Assembly: GCA_003454665.1 (NCBI GenBank)
Contig: DMKB01000114.1
Coordinates: 1 to 8,124, forward strand
Reading direction: 5' to 3'
Source: Nitrospiraceae bacterium
GTDB taxonomy: Bacteria; Nitrospirota; UBA9217
DNA: 8,124 nt
Within the stretch, counting starts at the first letter, position 1; each line of letters starts with the position of its first letter. A program made the translations under genes and the position numbers. The notes under the pieces are model-generated. The model was not told where the DNA came from and did no database searches. It was given only the letters and a program-made list of their open reading frames with translations. This document shows positions 1 through 5,103 of the stretch, in pieces.

Positions 1-513
1 CGGTTTCTCGCATCGCTGCCCGAACAGCGGGGCCCAGGTGCGTCCCTGTTCCAGTTCCCGGAAGGGGACCCAGTTGCCTGATATGTCTTTCCCCTGCCCG
101 AACAGCACGTACTGCAGGAAGGGTATGGCGAACCAGGCATGGGTATGGCACTGCGATGCGATGGTTCCCCGGGCATCGACGGCAAAGTCCTTGCCGAGGC
201 ACTTAATGACAAGGCTTCCGTTGTTCAGCGTACCCCCGAGCCGCTCAGCCCGTGAAGCAAAGTCCACGGTAGGAACCTGCTCTTTCAACTGTGCGACCGT
301 TTCTTCCCGCGTTTTCTCGATGGATGCAGGAGTCTCTATGGTGCCGTCATACTGCTCAATGATAGTGAGGTCGACGTACGGACAGTCTGCCAGGCGCTTT
401 TCGTTCTTTATGACTGCAACCGAAAAAGTCAGACACGTCGGGACCGCACAGTGGCCGCAATTCGTTTTGGGAAGAATTTTGTAGACATCAAGGGGGGTCT
501 TAAATCTGGACAT
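1..513 (-). CDS. Fe-S cluster / DUF3786 domain protein, 5' part (3' end beyond window)
   Basis: Read on the minus strand from ATG at 511-513, the frame stays open for 171 codons to the window edge, so the C-terminus is missing. The N-terminus (MSRFKTPLDVYKILPKTNCG) carries four cysteines, C19, C22, C27 and C44, spaced C-x2-C-x4-C-x16-C. This is the [4Fe-4S] pattern of the FeS domain of corrinoid/acetyl-CoA synthase proteins. Residues from about 90 on (GGTLNNGSLVIKCLGKDF, then GNWVPFRELEQGRTWAPLF) match the DUF3786 family as I remember it. Such FeS-DUF3786 proteins occur in anaerobes. A role in redox or one-carbon metabolism is inferred; no specific reaction is known to me. The start is supported by an AAGG-type ribosome site (GAAGGTAAC) about 10 nt upstream. 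The frame is open further upstream, but no better start is visible. Confidence 0.85.
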   Translation of the reverse strand, partial: MSRFKTPLDVYKILPKTNCGHCAVPTCLTFSVAVIKNEKRLADCPYVDLTIIEQYDGTIETPASIEKTREETVAQLKEQVPTVDFASRAERLGGTLNNGSLVIKCLGKDFAVDARGTIASQCHTHAWFAIPFLQYVLFGQGKDISGNWVPFRELEQGRTWAPLFGQRCEKP

Positions 514-560
514 ACAGTAGTTACCTTCTTTCAAGCCTGATTTTTTCAAGGCGCATGTGG

Positions 561-566
561 ATTATA
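561..566 (-). promoter_or_regulatory. possible -10 box for the Fe-S/DUF3786 gene
   Basis: The minus strand reads TATAAT here, at the end of an alternating TA run, about 48 nt upstream of the ATG at 513. No good -35 box lies 16-18 bp further upstream (the hexamer there reads CCACAG). The call therefore rests on one consensus hexamer in an AT-rich run and is weak. Confidence 0.3.
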
Positions 567-602
567 TATATATTAGCACCTGCCTGTGGAGCCCCTCCGG
601 CA

Positions 603-697
603 GTCCCGCCCCGGCGGGACATCGATAGCGCGACATCCCGTCCCGCTCAAGTCCCGCTCAAGCGGGATTGCGGCCGCGGGGTCAATCAGGGCCCCGC
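603..697. repeat. cluster of three GC-rich hairpins with a short tandem duplication
   Basis: GTCCCGCC at 603-610 pairs perfectly with GGCGGGAC at 613-620. The 11-mer GTCCCGCTCAA occurs twice in tandem (640-650, 651-661), and the second copy forms a 7-bp stem (652-658 with 661-667). GCGGGG at 676-681 pairs with CCCCGC at 692-697. The words GTCCCGC/GCGGGAC recur throughout. The cluster looks like decayed REP-type extragenic repeats rather than a single structured RNA. Confidence 0.45.
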
Positions 698-740
698 TGG
701 CAGCACACTCAACGATCCCCCTTCTGGTCAATCTATTTAT

Positions 741-769
741 CCACGAAGTGTACGAAGATACACGAAGGT
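741..769. repeat. ACGAAG repeat with 9-10 bp spacing
   Basis: ACGAAG begins at 743, 752 and 762, giving steps of 9 and 10 bp. The block resembles the CCACGAAG-type extragenic repeat I remember from many Desulfobacterota, Nitrospirota and metagenomic genomes. It is non-coding as far as I can see. Confidence 0.55.
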
Positions 770-963
770 TAACAATCTCGGGTCATATCCGTATCGAGCG
801 GGAAAAAGAACATCGTCTATTGTGTCCCGATAGAATGAAAGGCAAGAGGATCGTGGACGAGCGGGCGAATCGTTAGATGCTTCACCTTCTGGCGTAGTGC
901 GGAAATGGCCCCTGCCGATAATGCCTCCGTCCAGCGGCGGGCGGAGAAGGGCCTTGGATTGGT

Positions 964-1392
964 TCAGTTCCTGGACGCGCTCACGAGCTGCAGGATCTGG
1001 CTCTTGATATCTTCGGCGACAACCTCTCCATAAAACAGACGGGCTGTCTTGTCCAGTTCATCGAGATGTTCCCAGCATTCATCTCCGTAGTGGGCGTGCA
1101 TTTCGTCGACTTTCTTGATCAGTGTCTGGGCCTTGACGCCGAGCATCCGCTCCGCCAGCGCCTTCACCAGGTCCTTGCAGTCTCTTCTGATATCAATGAA
1201 CTCACCGGACACCAGCTTTTCGAGGGATTCGTCGATCCCCTCGAGTCCCTCGAGGGACCGGTGAATATCGTCTACGGTTTTCTTTCCATCCACCTGGACG
1301 AGAACGTTTCTGCATCGGGCCGTCAACTCCGGAACCGGATGCTCCATGGCCTCGCGTCCCTTCGGGGTCAGAACAGGAATACCCCACTTCAT
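964..1392 (-). CDS. hypothetical protein, possible winged-helix-like N-terminal domain
   Basis: A protein of 142 residues that I cannot assign to a named family. Residues 5-70 (IPVLTPKGREAM, then CRNVLVQVDGKKTVDDIHRSL, then KLVSGEFIDI) follow a pattern LTPKG ... LV.VDG ... L..LV..G.I. I have seen this pattern at the start of small proteins in Proteobacteria, where it suggests a winged-helix-like fold. Residues 72-140 are charged and helical. Three cysteines (C27, C72, C106) do not form a recognised metal site. No signal peptide or membrane segment is visible. The ATG is preceded by AAGGAG about 9 nt upstream. The gene lies 50 bp downstream of the DsrE2-like gene on the same strand with no terminator between, so the two are probably co-transcribed. 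A regulatory or partner role for the sulfur-relay protein is possible but only inferred. Confidence 0.75.
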   Translation of the reverse strand: MKWGIPVLTPKGREAMEHPVPELTARCRNVLVQVDGKKTVDDIHRSLEGLEGIDESLEKLVSGEFIDIRRDCKDLVKALAERMLGVKAQTLIKKVDEMHAHYGDECWEHLDELDKTARLFYGEVVAEDIKSQILQLVSASRN

Positions 1393-1442
1393 AGCACATC
1401 ACTCCTTTTACGTAAACGCCCTCGCGGGCCTACCTCACGGGT

Positions 1443-2063
1443 CTATACAAAGAGCGTAATCGTCGCCCCCATACCGTACTCGAGAAAGGTGGCCAGCCCC
1501 CCGAACTCGATACCGTCGATAAGGTCCTCCTGCTTGAATCCCATGACGTCGAGAGTCATCTGGCACGCAATGAGCTTCACTCCAGAGTCCACCGCCATAT
1601 CCAGTAATTCCTGGACCTTCGGGACCGACTGCTTCTTGAACATGCTCTTCATCATCATCGAGGCCATGGACGTCATGCCCGGCATCGCGCCCACAAGATT
1701 CGGCATCGCCATGGGCATGGCCGGATTGGCAAGGGGGGCAACCTTCAGATTGGCGTTTTTTTTCAGGATCTGCACCCCGTAGAGAGTAAAGAATATCGCT
1801 GCCTCCAGGCCCATGCTCCGCGCCCCCGTTGCCAACAGCAGCGGCGGATAGGCCATATCCAGCGTTCCCTTCGAGGCGATGATTGCAGCGCGGTTCTTTT
1901 GCGCCTTCGATTCCACGTCGGTCATTCTGTCTTCGATGCCTTTGACCTTCTTGTTCAGCGCCTGATAGATTTCCCGCCCCGCCGTCACGATGCGCTGGTC
2001 GATATATTTATTAAGATACTCCTGCAATTTTGGATCGAGTTCCGGTACGGTTTGCGTTGACAT
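1443..2063 (-). CDS. DsrE/DsrF/DrsH-like family protein (DsrE2-type)
   Basis: A 206-residue protein. Residues 72-101 (AYPPLLLATGARSMGLEAAI through QILKK) and 122-167, ending in GVKLIACQMTLDVMGF, match the DsrE2-like branch of the DsrE/DsrF superfamily. Family members bind or transfer sulfane sulfur through a conserved cysteine; C167 in LIACQMT is the expected residue. GIEFGGLATFLE (184-195) is also typical. The first 60 residues form a charged, probably coiled-coil extension (KVKGIEDRMTDVESKAQKNR) in front of the core. A methionine-rich segment lies at 116-141. A strong ribosome site (GGGGAGG) sits 4-5 nt before ATG. The gene leads a likely two-gene unit with the 142-residue protein. No dsrAB, tusA or rhodanese gene is visible here, so the sulfur donor and acceptor are unknown. 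Confidence 0.9.
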   Translation of the reverse strand: MSTQTVPELDPKLQEYLNKYIDQRIVTAGREIYQALNKKVKGIEDRMTDVESKAQKNRAAIIASKGTLDMAYPPLLLATGARSMGLEAAIFFTLYGVQILKKNANLKVAPLANPAMPMAMPNLVGAMPGMTSMASMMMKSMFKKQSVPKVQELLDMAVDSGVKLIACQMTLDVMGFKQEDLIDGIEFGGLATFLEYGMGATITLFV

Positions 2064-2367
2064 AGGACCTCCCCTGCTCCTGCACGTGCGTAAGTCTTTT
2101 TCCTAATTCTATGGTAGCAAAAAAAAATGCTTTCTGCAAGTTTTCCCGTTTGTTGCCGGCTGCATACACTCATTAAGAATAATTATTTATTTATAATACC
2201 TAAAATTATAACTTGAGGTCTCGGGAGCGCCTGGCAGTGAGCGCGTGCGGAAGGAAGATGAAAAACGGTCTTTTGATTGATACGTCACTCTAACGCCAGA
2301 GCCGGACGGAAACCGTCAGCACGCCTGAGAAGGGTCCTGTCAGCAGCTGCACCTCATCCGCTGATCG
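2064..2367. other. 304-bp gap upstream of the DsrE2-like gene
   Basis: This gap separates the end of the 76-residue gene from the start of the DsrE2-like gene, both on the minus strand. A strongly AT-rich segment (about 2170-2213) contains TATAAT-like words on both strands, but none has a convincing -35 partner. A 5-bp hairpin, GACGG-AAA-CCGTC, lies at 2305-2317. The 16-mer at 2294-2309 (CGCCAGAGCCGGACGG) recurs with one change at 2986-3001. No gene or clear terminator is seen. Confidence 0.5.
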
Positions 2368-2598
2368 TCACGCAGCCGTATCCAACTCCCTCTTGGCGGC
2401 AAAGCCTTTCTTTTCGAGAAGATCGATCAGTGCCATCTGAGATACATCGAAATCTTCCTCTTCTGAATCACCGGGGAACAGCTTCTCCGCCATTATCGTT
2501 ATTTCCTGCCTGGTAATAAGGCCCTTCCGCACCAATAAGTCGAGAAAGGCATCTTGAGTACAAGGCAATCCGCAACCCTTCTGCTCCTCTTGCTTCAT
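2368..2598 (-). CDS. small protein with two similar helical segments, function unknown
   Basis: A 76-residue protein starting MKQEEQKGCG. The same open frame runs back to 2817, but the internal ATG at 2596-2598 has a strong ribosome site (GGAGGGGGAGG) and lies just behind an extended -10 promoter. The 73 codons further upstream run through a dispersed repeat, so I reject the longer start. The protein contains an internal duplication: TQDAFLDLLVRKGLITRQEI (14-33) aligns with SQMALIDLLEKKGFAAKREL (53-72), the common pattern being (T/S)Q.A..DLL..KG....RE. Each half is probably a helix-turn-helix hairpin. The linker (44-52) is acidic. C9 and C13 near the N-terminus could bind a metal or form a disulfide, but no known motif is met. 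I do not recognise a named family. Confidence 0.75.
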   Translation of the reverse strand: MKQEEQKGCGLPCTQDAFLDLLVRKGLITRQEITIMAEKLFPGDSEEEDFDVSQMALIDLLEKKGFAAKRELDTAA

Positions 2599-2632
2599 GA
2601 CCCTCCCCCTCCGTAGGTTGTTGAATACTGTA

Positions 2633-2641
2633 ATTATATCA
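2633..2641 (-). promoter_or_regulatory. extended -10 promoter for the 76-residue gene
   Basis: The minus strand reads TGATATAAT, an exact TGnTATAAT extended -10 element, 35 nt upstream of the ATG at 2598. The implied start of transcription near 2625 leaves a short leader that holds the ribosome site. No matching -35 box is evident, which extended -10 promoters do not need. Confidence 0.5.
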
Positions 2642-2689
2642 TACTTTCTGCGCAAGCGGCCTGGAACACCGAAAAAAAAACGACTCCTA

Positions 2690-2933
2690 GACAGGATTAA
2701 TAGCCTAAAGGCCACAGGCAGGATGAAGGCCGAATGGCTTGAAAAAAATAATTTAGCCACAAGCAGACATGGTTTCATAGGGAACATGAAAGGTATATTG
2801 GAACAAATTACAACCACCTATCAGTGAGTTTTGAACGCCCCAGGCTTAATTTGATCCGTTTTTTCCGCGAAAATCCGCGTCCAAAAAGACTCTTTTCTAT
2901 CCTGCCTGTGGCCTTTAGGCTATTAATCCTGTC
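2690..2933. repeat. perfect 35-bp inverted repeat with 174-bp spacer
   Basis: The left arm at 2690-2724 begins GACAGGATTAATAGCC. The right arm at 2899-2933 is its exact reverse complement, ending in GGCTATTAATCCTGTC. All 35 positions match, and the match stops at both ends. The arms carry CCTGT/ACAGG words typical of a dispersed extragenic repeat that I recall from related genomes. The 174-bp spacer contains no credible gene, but includes a TCCGCG repeat. Transcription across the whole unit would give a 35-bp stem. Confidence 0.85.
2855..2879. repeat. TCCGCG repeat with 9-10 bp spacing
   Basis: TCCG at 2855 and TCCGCG at 2864 and 2874 give steps of 9 and 10 bp. The block lies inside the spacer of the long inverted repeat. 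It resembles the AATCCGCGTCC-type extragenic repeat, as recalled rather than searched. Confidence 0.45.
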
Positions 2934-3008
2934 AAAAAAGCCGTGGTTCCGTGCCGCGCCGTTTCTCACCCTCTCCCGTCGCAACCGCCAGAGCCGGCCG
3001 GCTTCTTT

Positions 3009-3026
3009 ATACGATAGCCATCGTAT
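3009..3026. promoter_or_regulatory. 18-bp inverted repeat upstream of the promoter, possible operator
   Basis: ATACGAT (3009-3015) and ATCGTAT (3020-3026) are perfect 7-bp arms around AGCC. The site ends 14 bp before the predicted -35 box of the 148-residue gene, where an activator or repressor could bind. No regulator is known, and there is no T-run that would make it a terminator. Confidence 0.35.
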
Positions 3027-3040
3027 CGTGCAATTTTGAC

Positions 3041-3069
3041 TTGATTCTTTTCCGGGATTAGTTTATTAT
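3041..3069 (+). promoter_or_regulatory. sigma70-type promoter for the 148-residue gene
   Basis: TTGATT (3041-3046) and TATTAT (3064-3069) are separated by 17 bp. Each differs from consensus at two positions or fewer. The predicted transcription start near 3076 leaves a leader of about 39 nt containing the GGAGG ribosome site at 3102-3106. Confidence 0.55.
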
Positions 3070-3114
3070 CTAAAACAGTTATTTTAGAATTTCGCATCTT
3101 CGGAGGACCAGCAT

Positions 3115-3561
3115 ATGCCGGAAGTGGTAAAAGTGTCGGAAATTGAAACGCTCGAAAATCTCAAAACGTATATACCGGAACTCTTTCAAAAAGGCCAGTA
3201 CGCAGAGATCACCAATGCCATCGGCATGTACTCCATACTGATAGACCCGCAGCATACCAAGGCCGTTCAATCACAACTCTATCATAGTGTCCTGAACCTG
3301 ATCAAAGAGAAAGTCAACAAAGGGAATACGAAACAGTACTCTTCCTGGCTCACTTCCTTCCCCGTGCTCCTGGCTGATATCGTTGCTGCAAAGCAGGTCG
3401 TTACCGACAAGGCTGCCGCCGATGTCCTCGCCTCACACCACAACGCCTACGGTCCTTTCCGGTCCCTCGATGAGTTCTTCTTCTGGGCCATTACTGACCG
3501 GATGCTCCCCCTGGAACAGATCCTGGCGTACGTTGTAAAGACCCTGAAAACGCATCGTTAA
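3115..3561 (+). CDS. hypothetical protein, 148 residues
   Basis: This is the only plus-strand gene I accept. It starts at ATG 3115 with GGAGG 8 nt upstream and has a good promoter before it. I do not recognise the family. The product is soluble-looking and mostly helical, with no cysteine, signal peptide or membrane segment. Residues 8-30 (SEIETLENLKTYIPELFQKG) and 48-70 read as amphipathic helices. The C-terminal third contains an aromatic patch (SLDEFFFWAITDRM, 117-130). Codon usage and strong initiation signals support a real gene. It converges with the heptosyltransferase gene, whose stop is 84 bp away, so the two are unlikely to be linked in function. A palindrome upstream of the promoter suggests the gene is regulated. 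Confidence 0.7.
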   Translation: MPEVVKVSEIETLENLKTYIPELFQKGQYAEITNAIGMYSILIDPQHTKAVQSQLYHSVLNLIKEKVNKGNTKQYSSWLTSFPVLLADIVAAKQVVTDKAAADVLASHHNAYGPFRSLDEFFFWAITDRMLPLEQILAYVVKTLKTHR

Positions 3562-3563
3562 AA

Positions 3564-3679
3564 AAATTCCAAATAGCAAAACCCAAATGACAAATAAAAC
3601 CCAAAAGGTAAAATTTCAACGGGTTTGAGATTTGATCATTGGAATTTATTTGGACTTTGAACTTTGGAATTTGTCATTT
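3564..3679. repeat. dispersed AAATTCCAAA/TTTGGAATTT extragenic repeat between convergent genes
   Basis: AAATTCCAAA (3564-3573) is mirrored by TTTGGAATTT (3663-3672), and AAATGACAAAT (3585-3595) by ATTTGTCATTT (3669-3679). Words of the type CCAAA and TTTGG fill the block. This is the pattern of an AT-rich extragenic repeat that I recall as common in Desulfobacterota and candidate-phylum genomes. Its right-hand 34 bp overlap the last codons of the heptosyltransferase gene. Lying between two convergent stops, it could help end transcription from either side, though neither strand has a clean stem plus T-run. Confidence 0.6.
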
Positions 3680-4695
3680 ATGGCGTTCATTGCCATCTCC
3701 ACACTGATCCCCTCCATACACGCAATGTCGATGTCACAATTCCTCTGGAAACAGGGGGAGCAGGCGATCCCGGTACGGATCACGTGATGGGAATCGCCGT
3801 AGGGACCGGTCCTCCAGGGCGCCGTAGGCCCGAACAGGGCAAGGACCCGCGCCCCTGCTACCGCGGCGAGGTGCATGGGGCCCGTGTCCGTCGTGATGAA
3901 GAGGTCTGCATAAGATGCAAGGGCCGCCAGTTCCTTCAGGGTGGTCTCCCCTGCCCAGTTTTCGGCTTTGTGTTTCATCATCGCGCAAATACGCCCAATA
4001 ACAGCCCGGTCATCGGCGCTCCCGGTAAAAATGACGACAGCCCGTCGCTCGGCAATCAGGCGGTCTGCAAGCTCAGCAAACCGTTGCTCTGACCAGAGCT
4101 TGGTTGTCCACCGCGCAACGGGATTCACAGCCACGAGCGGACCGAACTCCGAGACCAGCGCCGCGGTCCTCTCCTTCATCGTCGCGATTTCATTCTCGAT
4201 CGGAAGCGTACAGGTTGGGGCGGGCTTGGTCGCTCCCAGATAACGAGCGATGTCTATATACCGGTCGAGAGCGTGTTTTTCTTTATCATAGGGCGCCAGT
4301 TTTTCATTCAAAAACCAGGAGGAATATTCCCGCGTTCCGTCGTACCCGATTTTTCGTTTGGCCCGGGCCAGTCCGATCAGAATGCCGCTCTTGAACAGTC
4401 CCTGAAAGTCGATTGCGATATCGTATCGGCTGCGGCGCAGTTCCCGGAAAAATCCGAATATTCCCCTTATGCCTTTAAAGAACCTGATGGGATTCCAGAG
4501 CATCCGGAACCAGGCCTTCCTGCGGGAGACCAGGAGCTTGTGGATACCGGGATGCCCCTCGAGGACGCTTGCTGCCGTCTCCTCCACCACCCAGGTGATT
4601 TCGCTTTCGGGATAGGTATTCTTGATTGCCTCAAGGGCCGGCAGCGTCTGCACCACGTCGCCGATGGCAGAGAGTTTAATGAAGAGTATTTTCAT
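3646..4695 (-). CDS. waaC: lipopolysaccharide heptosyltransferase I (GT9 family)
   Basis: A 349-residue GT9 glycosyltransferase that should transfer L-glycero-D-manno-heptose from ADP-heptose to Kdo in the LPS inner core, at the cytoplasmic face of the inner membrane. The N-terminus MKILFIKLSAIGDVVQTLPA matches WaaC, with D13 in the position of the proposed catalytic base. DFQGLFKSG (96-104) and GYDGTREYSS (117-126) are WaaC-like. K199 in WTTKLW and the D270-T271-G272-P-M-H275 segment of TTDTGPMHLAAVAG are the expected donor-binding residues. A cysteine motif follows (CSPCFQRNC ... CMEGIS, 312-331). Length is normal for the family. The start fits the family, but no ribosome site is seen: TAAAAAAAATATACC precedes ATG. 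The last nine residues (DKFQSSKSK) are encoded by a dispersed repeat. WaaF or another GT9 enzyme is the alternative. Confidence 0.92.
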   Translation of the reverse strand: MKILFIKLSAIGDVVQTLPALEAIKNTYPESEITWVVEETAASVLEGHPGIHKLLVSRRKAWFRMLWNPIRFFKGIRGIFGFFRELRRSRYDIAIDFQGLFKSGILIGLARAKRKIGYDGTREYSSWFLNEKLAPYDKEKHALDRYIDIARYLGATKPAPTCTLPIENEIATMKERTAALVSEFGPLVAVNPVARWTTKLWSEQRFAELADRLIAERRAVVIFTGSADDRAVIGRICAMMKHKAENWAGETTLKELAALASYADLFITTDTGPMHLAAVAGARVLALFGPTAPWRTGPYGDSHHVIRTGIACSPCFQRNCDIDIACMEGISVEMAMNAINDKFQSSKSK

Positions 4696-4703
4696 GGTAT
4701 ATT

Positions 4704-4762
4704 TTTTTTAGCCGCGAACAGCCAAAAGTAGGCGCCCTTAAGCGACACGAATTGTCACGAAT
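4704..4762 (-). repeat. degenerate TTCGCGGCTAAA-type repeat, minus orientation
   Basis: On the minus strand the block ends in TTCGCGGCTAAAAAAA, directly before the heptosyltransferase start. Further upstream on that strand it carries two TTCGTG words exactly 10 bp apart (plus-strand CACGAA at 4746 and 4756). It appears to be a decayed inverted copy of the repeat at 4998-5030. Confidence 0.45.
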
Positions 4763-4780
4763 AACTTCTGGAATTCATTA

Positions 4781-4812
4781 ACCACAGATACACACGGATG
4801 AACACTGATGAA
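4781..4812 (+). repeat. CACNGA repeat with exact 10-bp period
   Basis: CACAGA (4783), CACGGA (4793) and CACTGA (4803) are spaced exactly 10 bp apart within ACCACAGATACACACGGATG and the following decamer. I recall this as the ACCACAGATNCACACGGATG extragenic repeat found in many bacterial genomes. Confidence 0.55.
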
Positions 4813-4818
4813 TTTTTC

Positions 4819-4924
4819 GTCATTCCTGCGCAGGCAGGAATCCAGGAGTTCATAAAAGCCTTCCTGGTATTTTGGTTGCCGCTGAAGCCTGCCCCAGCAT
4901 GATGAAAGCAGGGGCGGGAATGAC
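4819..4924. mobile_element. 106-bp MITE-like repeat with terminal inverted repeats
   Basis: The left end GTCATTCCTGC (4819-4829) matches the reverse complement of the right end (4914-4924) at 10 of 11 positions. Just inside the left end, ATTCCTGC-GCAG-GCAGGAAT (4822-4841) is a 20-bp inverted repeat of the dRS3 type known from Neisseria. Inside the right end CCTGCCCC pairs with GGGGCGGG across a 14-nt loop, with one G-T pair. There is no coding capacity. I recognise it as the dispersed repeat whose spurious translations read VIPAKAGIQ or DSCLRRND. No target-site duplication could be confirmed. Confidence 0.6.
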
Positions 4925-4997
4925 AGTTCTGCGGATGTACCAGTGAAGCTCTTGCCCGCCCTCTCACTTTTAACTTGAGCCATACTAATATTCTTCT

Positions 4998-5030
4998 ATT
5001 CGCGTTATTTCGCGCCAATTCGCGGCTAAA
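4998..5030 (+). repeat. TTCGCG repeat with exact 10-bp period
   Basis: TTCGCG begins at 4999, 5009 and 5019, exactly 10 bp apart, and the block ends GGCTAAAG. It is the better-preserved, oppositely oriented partner of the remnant at 4704-4762; together they bracket the other two repeats. Confidence 0.55.
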
Positions 5031-5103
5031 GTTTCCCCTTTGTATCAAAATTTCATTTATAATGCCGTGGATTTTATCCGATACCAGCGGGGAATAGCAA
5101 GGA

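Larger units (their letters stand above)
514..963. other. 450-bp gene-free gap with hairpins and repeats
   Basis: No convincing gene lies here. Two overlapping plus-strand open frames of 92 and 96 codons (555-833 and 586-876) lack family resemblance and run through the hairpins and repeat words, so I regard them as chance. The stretch holds the leader of the Fe-S gene, a cluster of GC-rich hairpins (603-697), an ACGAAG repeat (741-769), and a stem of 8 bp including one G-T pair (925-932 with 939-946) just downstream of the 142-residue gene. That last stem has no T-run after it on the minus strand, so it is not a clear intrinsic terminator. Confidence 0.6.
2599..3114. other. 516-bp divergent intergenic region
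   Basis: The region lies between the divergent 76-residue (minus) and 148-residue (plus) genes. It holds one promoter at each end (2633-2641 and 3041-3069), a long inverted repeat (2690-2933), a TCCGCG repeat (2855-2879), a 12-bp palindrome (AGCCGGCCGGCT, 2992-3003) and an 18-bp inverted repeat (3009-3026). The open frames of 71-76 codons here read through the repeat arms and are not credible genes. Confidence 0.55.
4696..5103. other. 408-bp mosaic of dispersed repeats between CapA and heptosyltransferase genes
   Basis: No gene is credible here. Minus-strand open frames of 81 and 97 codons (4738-4983, 4755-5048) give peptides such as LDSCLRRNDE and SWIPACAGMT. I recognise these as the standard spurious translation of dispersed repeats. 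From left to right the gap holds an inverted TTCGCGGCTAAA-type remnant (4704-4762), a CACNGA repeat (4781-4812), a MITE-like element (4819-4924) and a second TTCGCGGCTAAA-type copy in the other orientation (4998-5030). No promoter for the heptosyltransferase gene could be picked out. Confidence 0.65.

Noticed and set aside
38..484. 148-codon plus-strand open frame
   Set aside because: It is antisense to the Fe-S/DUF3786 gene, whose four-cysteine motif and start signals are clear on the minus strand.
640..667. tandem GTCCCGCTCAA copies as a CRISPR fragment
   Set aside because: There are only two directly abutting 11-bp units with no spacers and no cas genes, so this is a simple duplication within a hairpin cluster.
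925..946. GC-rich stem as terminator of the DsrE2-like unit
   Set aside because: The stem is plausible, but no T-run follows on the minus strand and it includes a G-T pair.
1066..1782. 238-codon plus-strand open frame
   Set aside because: It is antisense across the 142-residue gene and most of the DsrE2-like gene, both of which have ribosome sites and, for the second, clear family motifs.
2273..2367. possible riboswitch upstream of the DsrE2-like gene (CTGAGAAGG reminded me of a TPP element)
   Set aside because: It lies on the wrong strand for that gene and lacks the conserved helices and core of the TPP, cyclic-di-GMP or other riboswitches I could compare from memory.
2599..2817. N-terminal extension of the 76-residue protein to 149 residues
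   Set aside because: The extension translates a dispersed repeat arm and the promoter region; the internal ATG has the strong ribosome site.
4738..5048. minus-strand frames giving LDSCLRRNDE and SWIPACAGMT peptides
   Set aside because: These are familiar false translations of dispersed extragenic repeats, not proteins.
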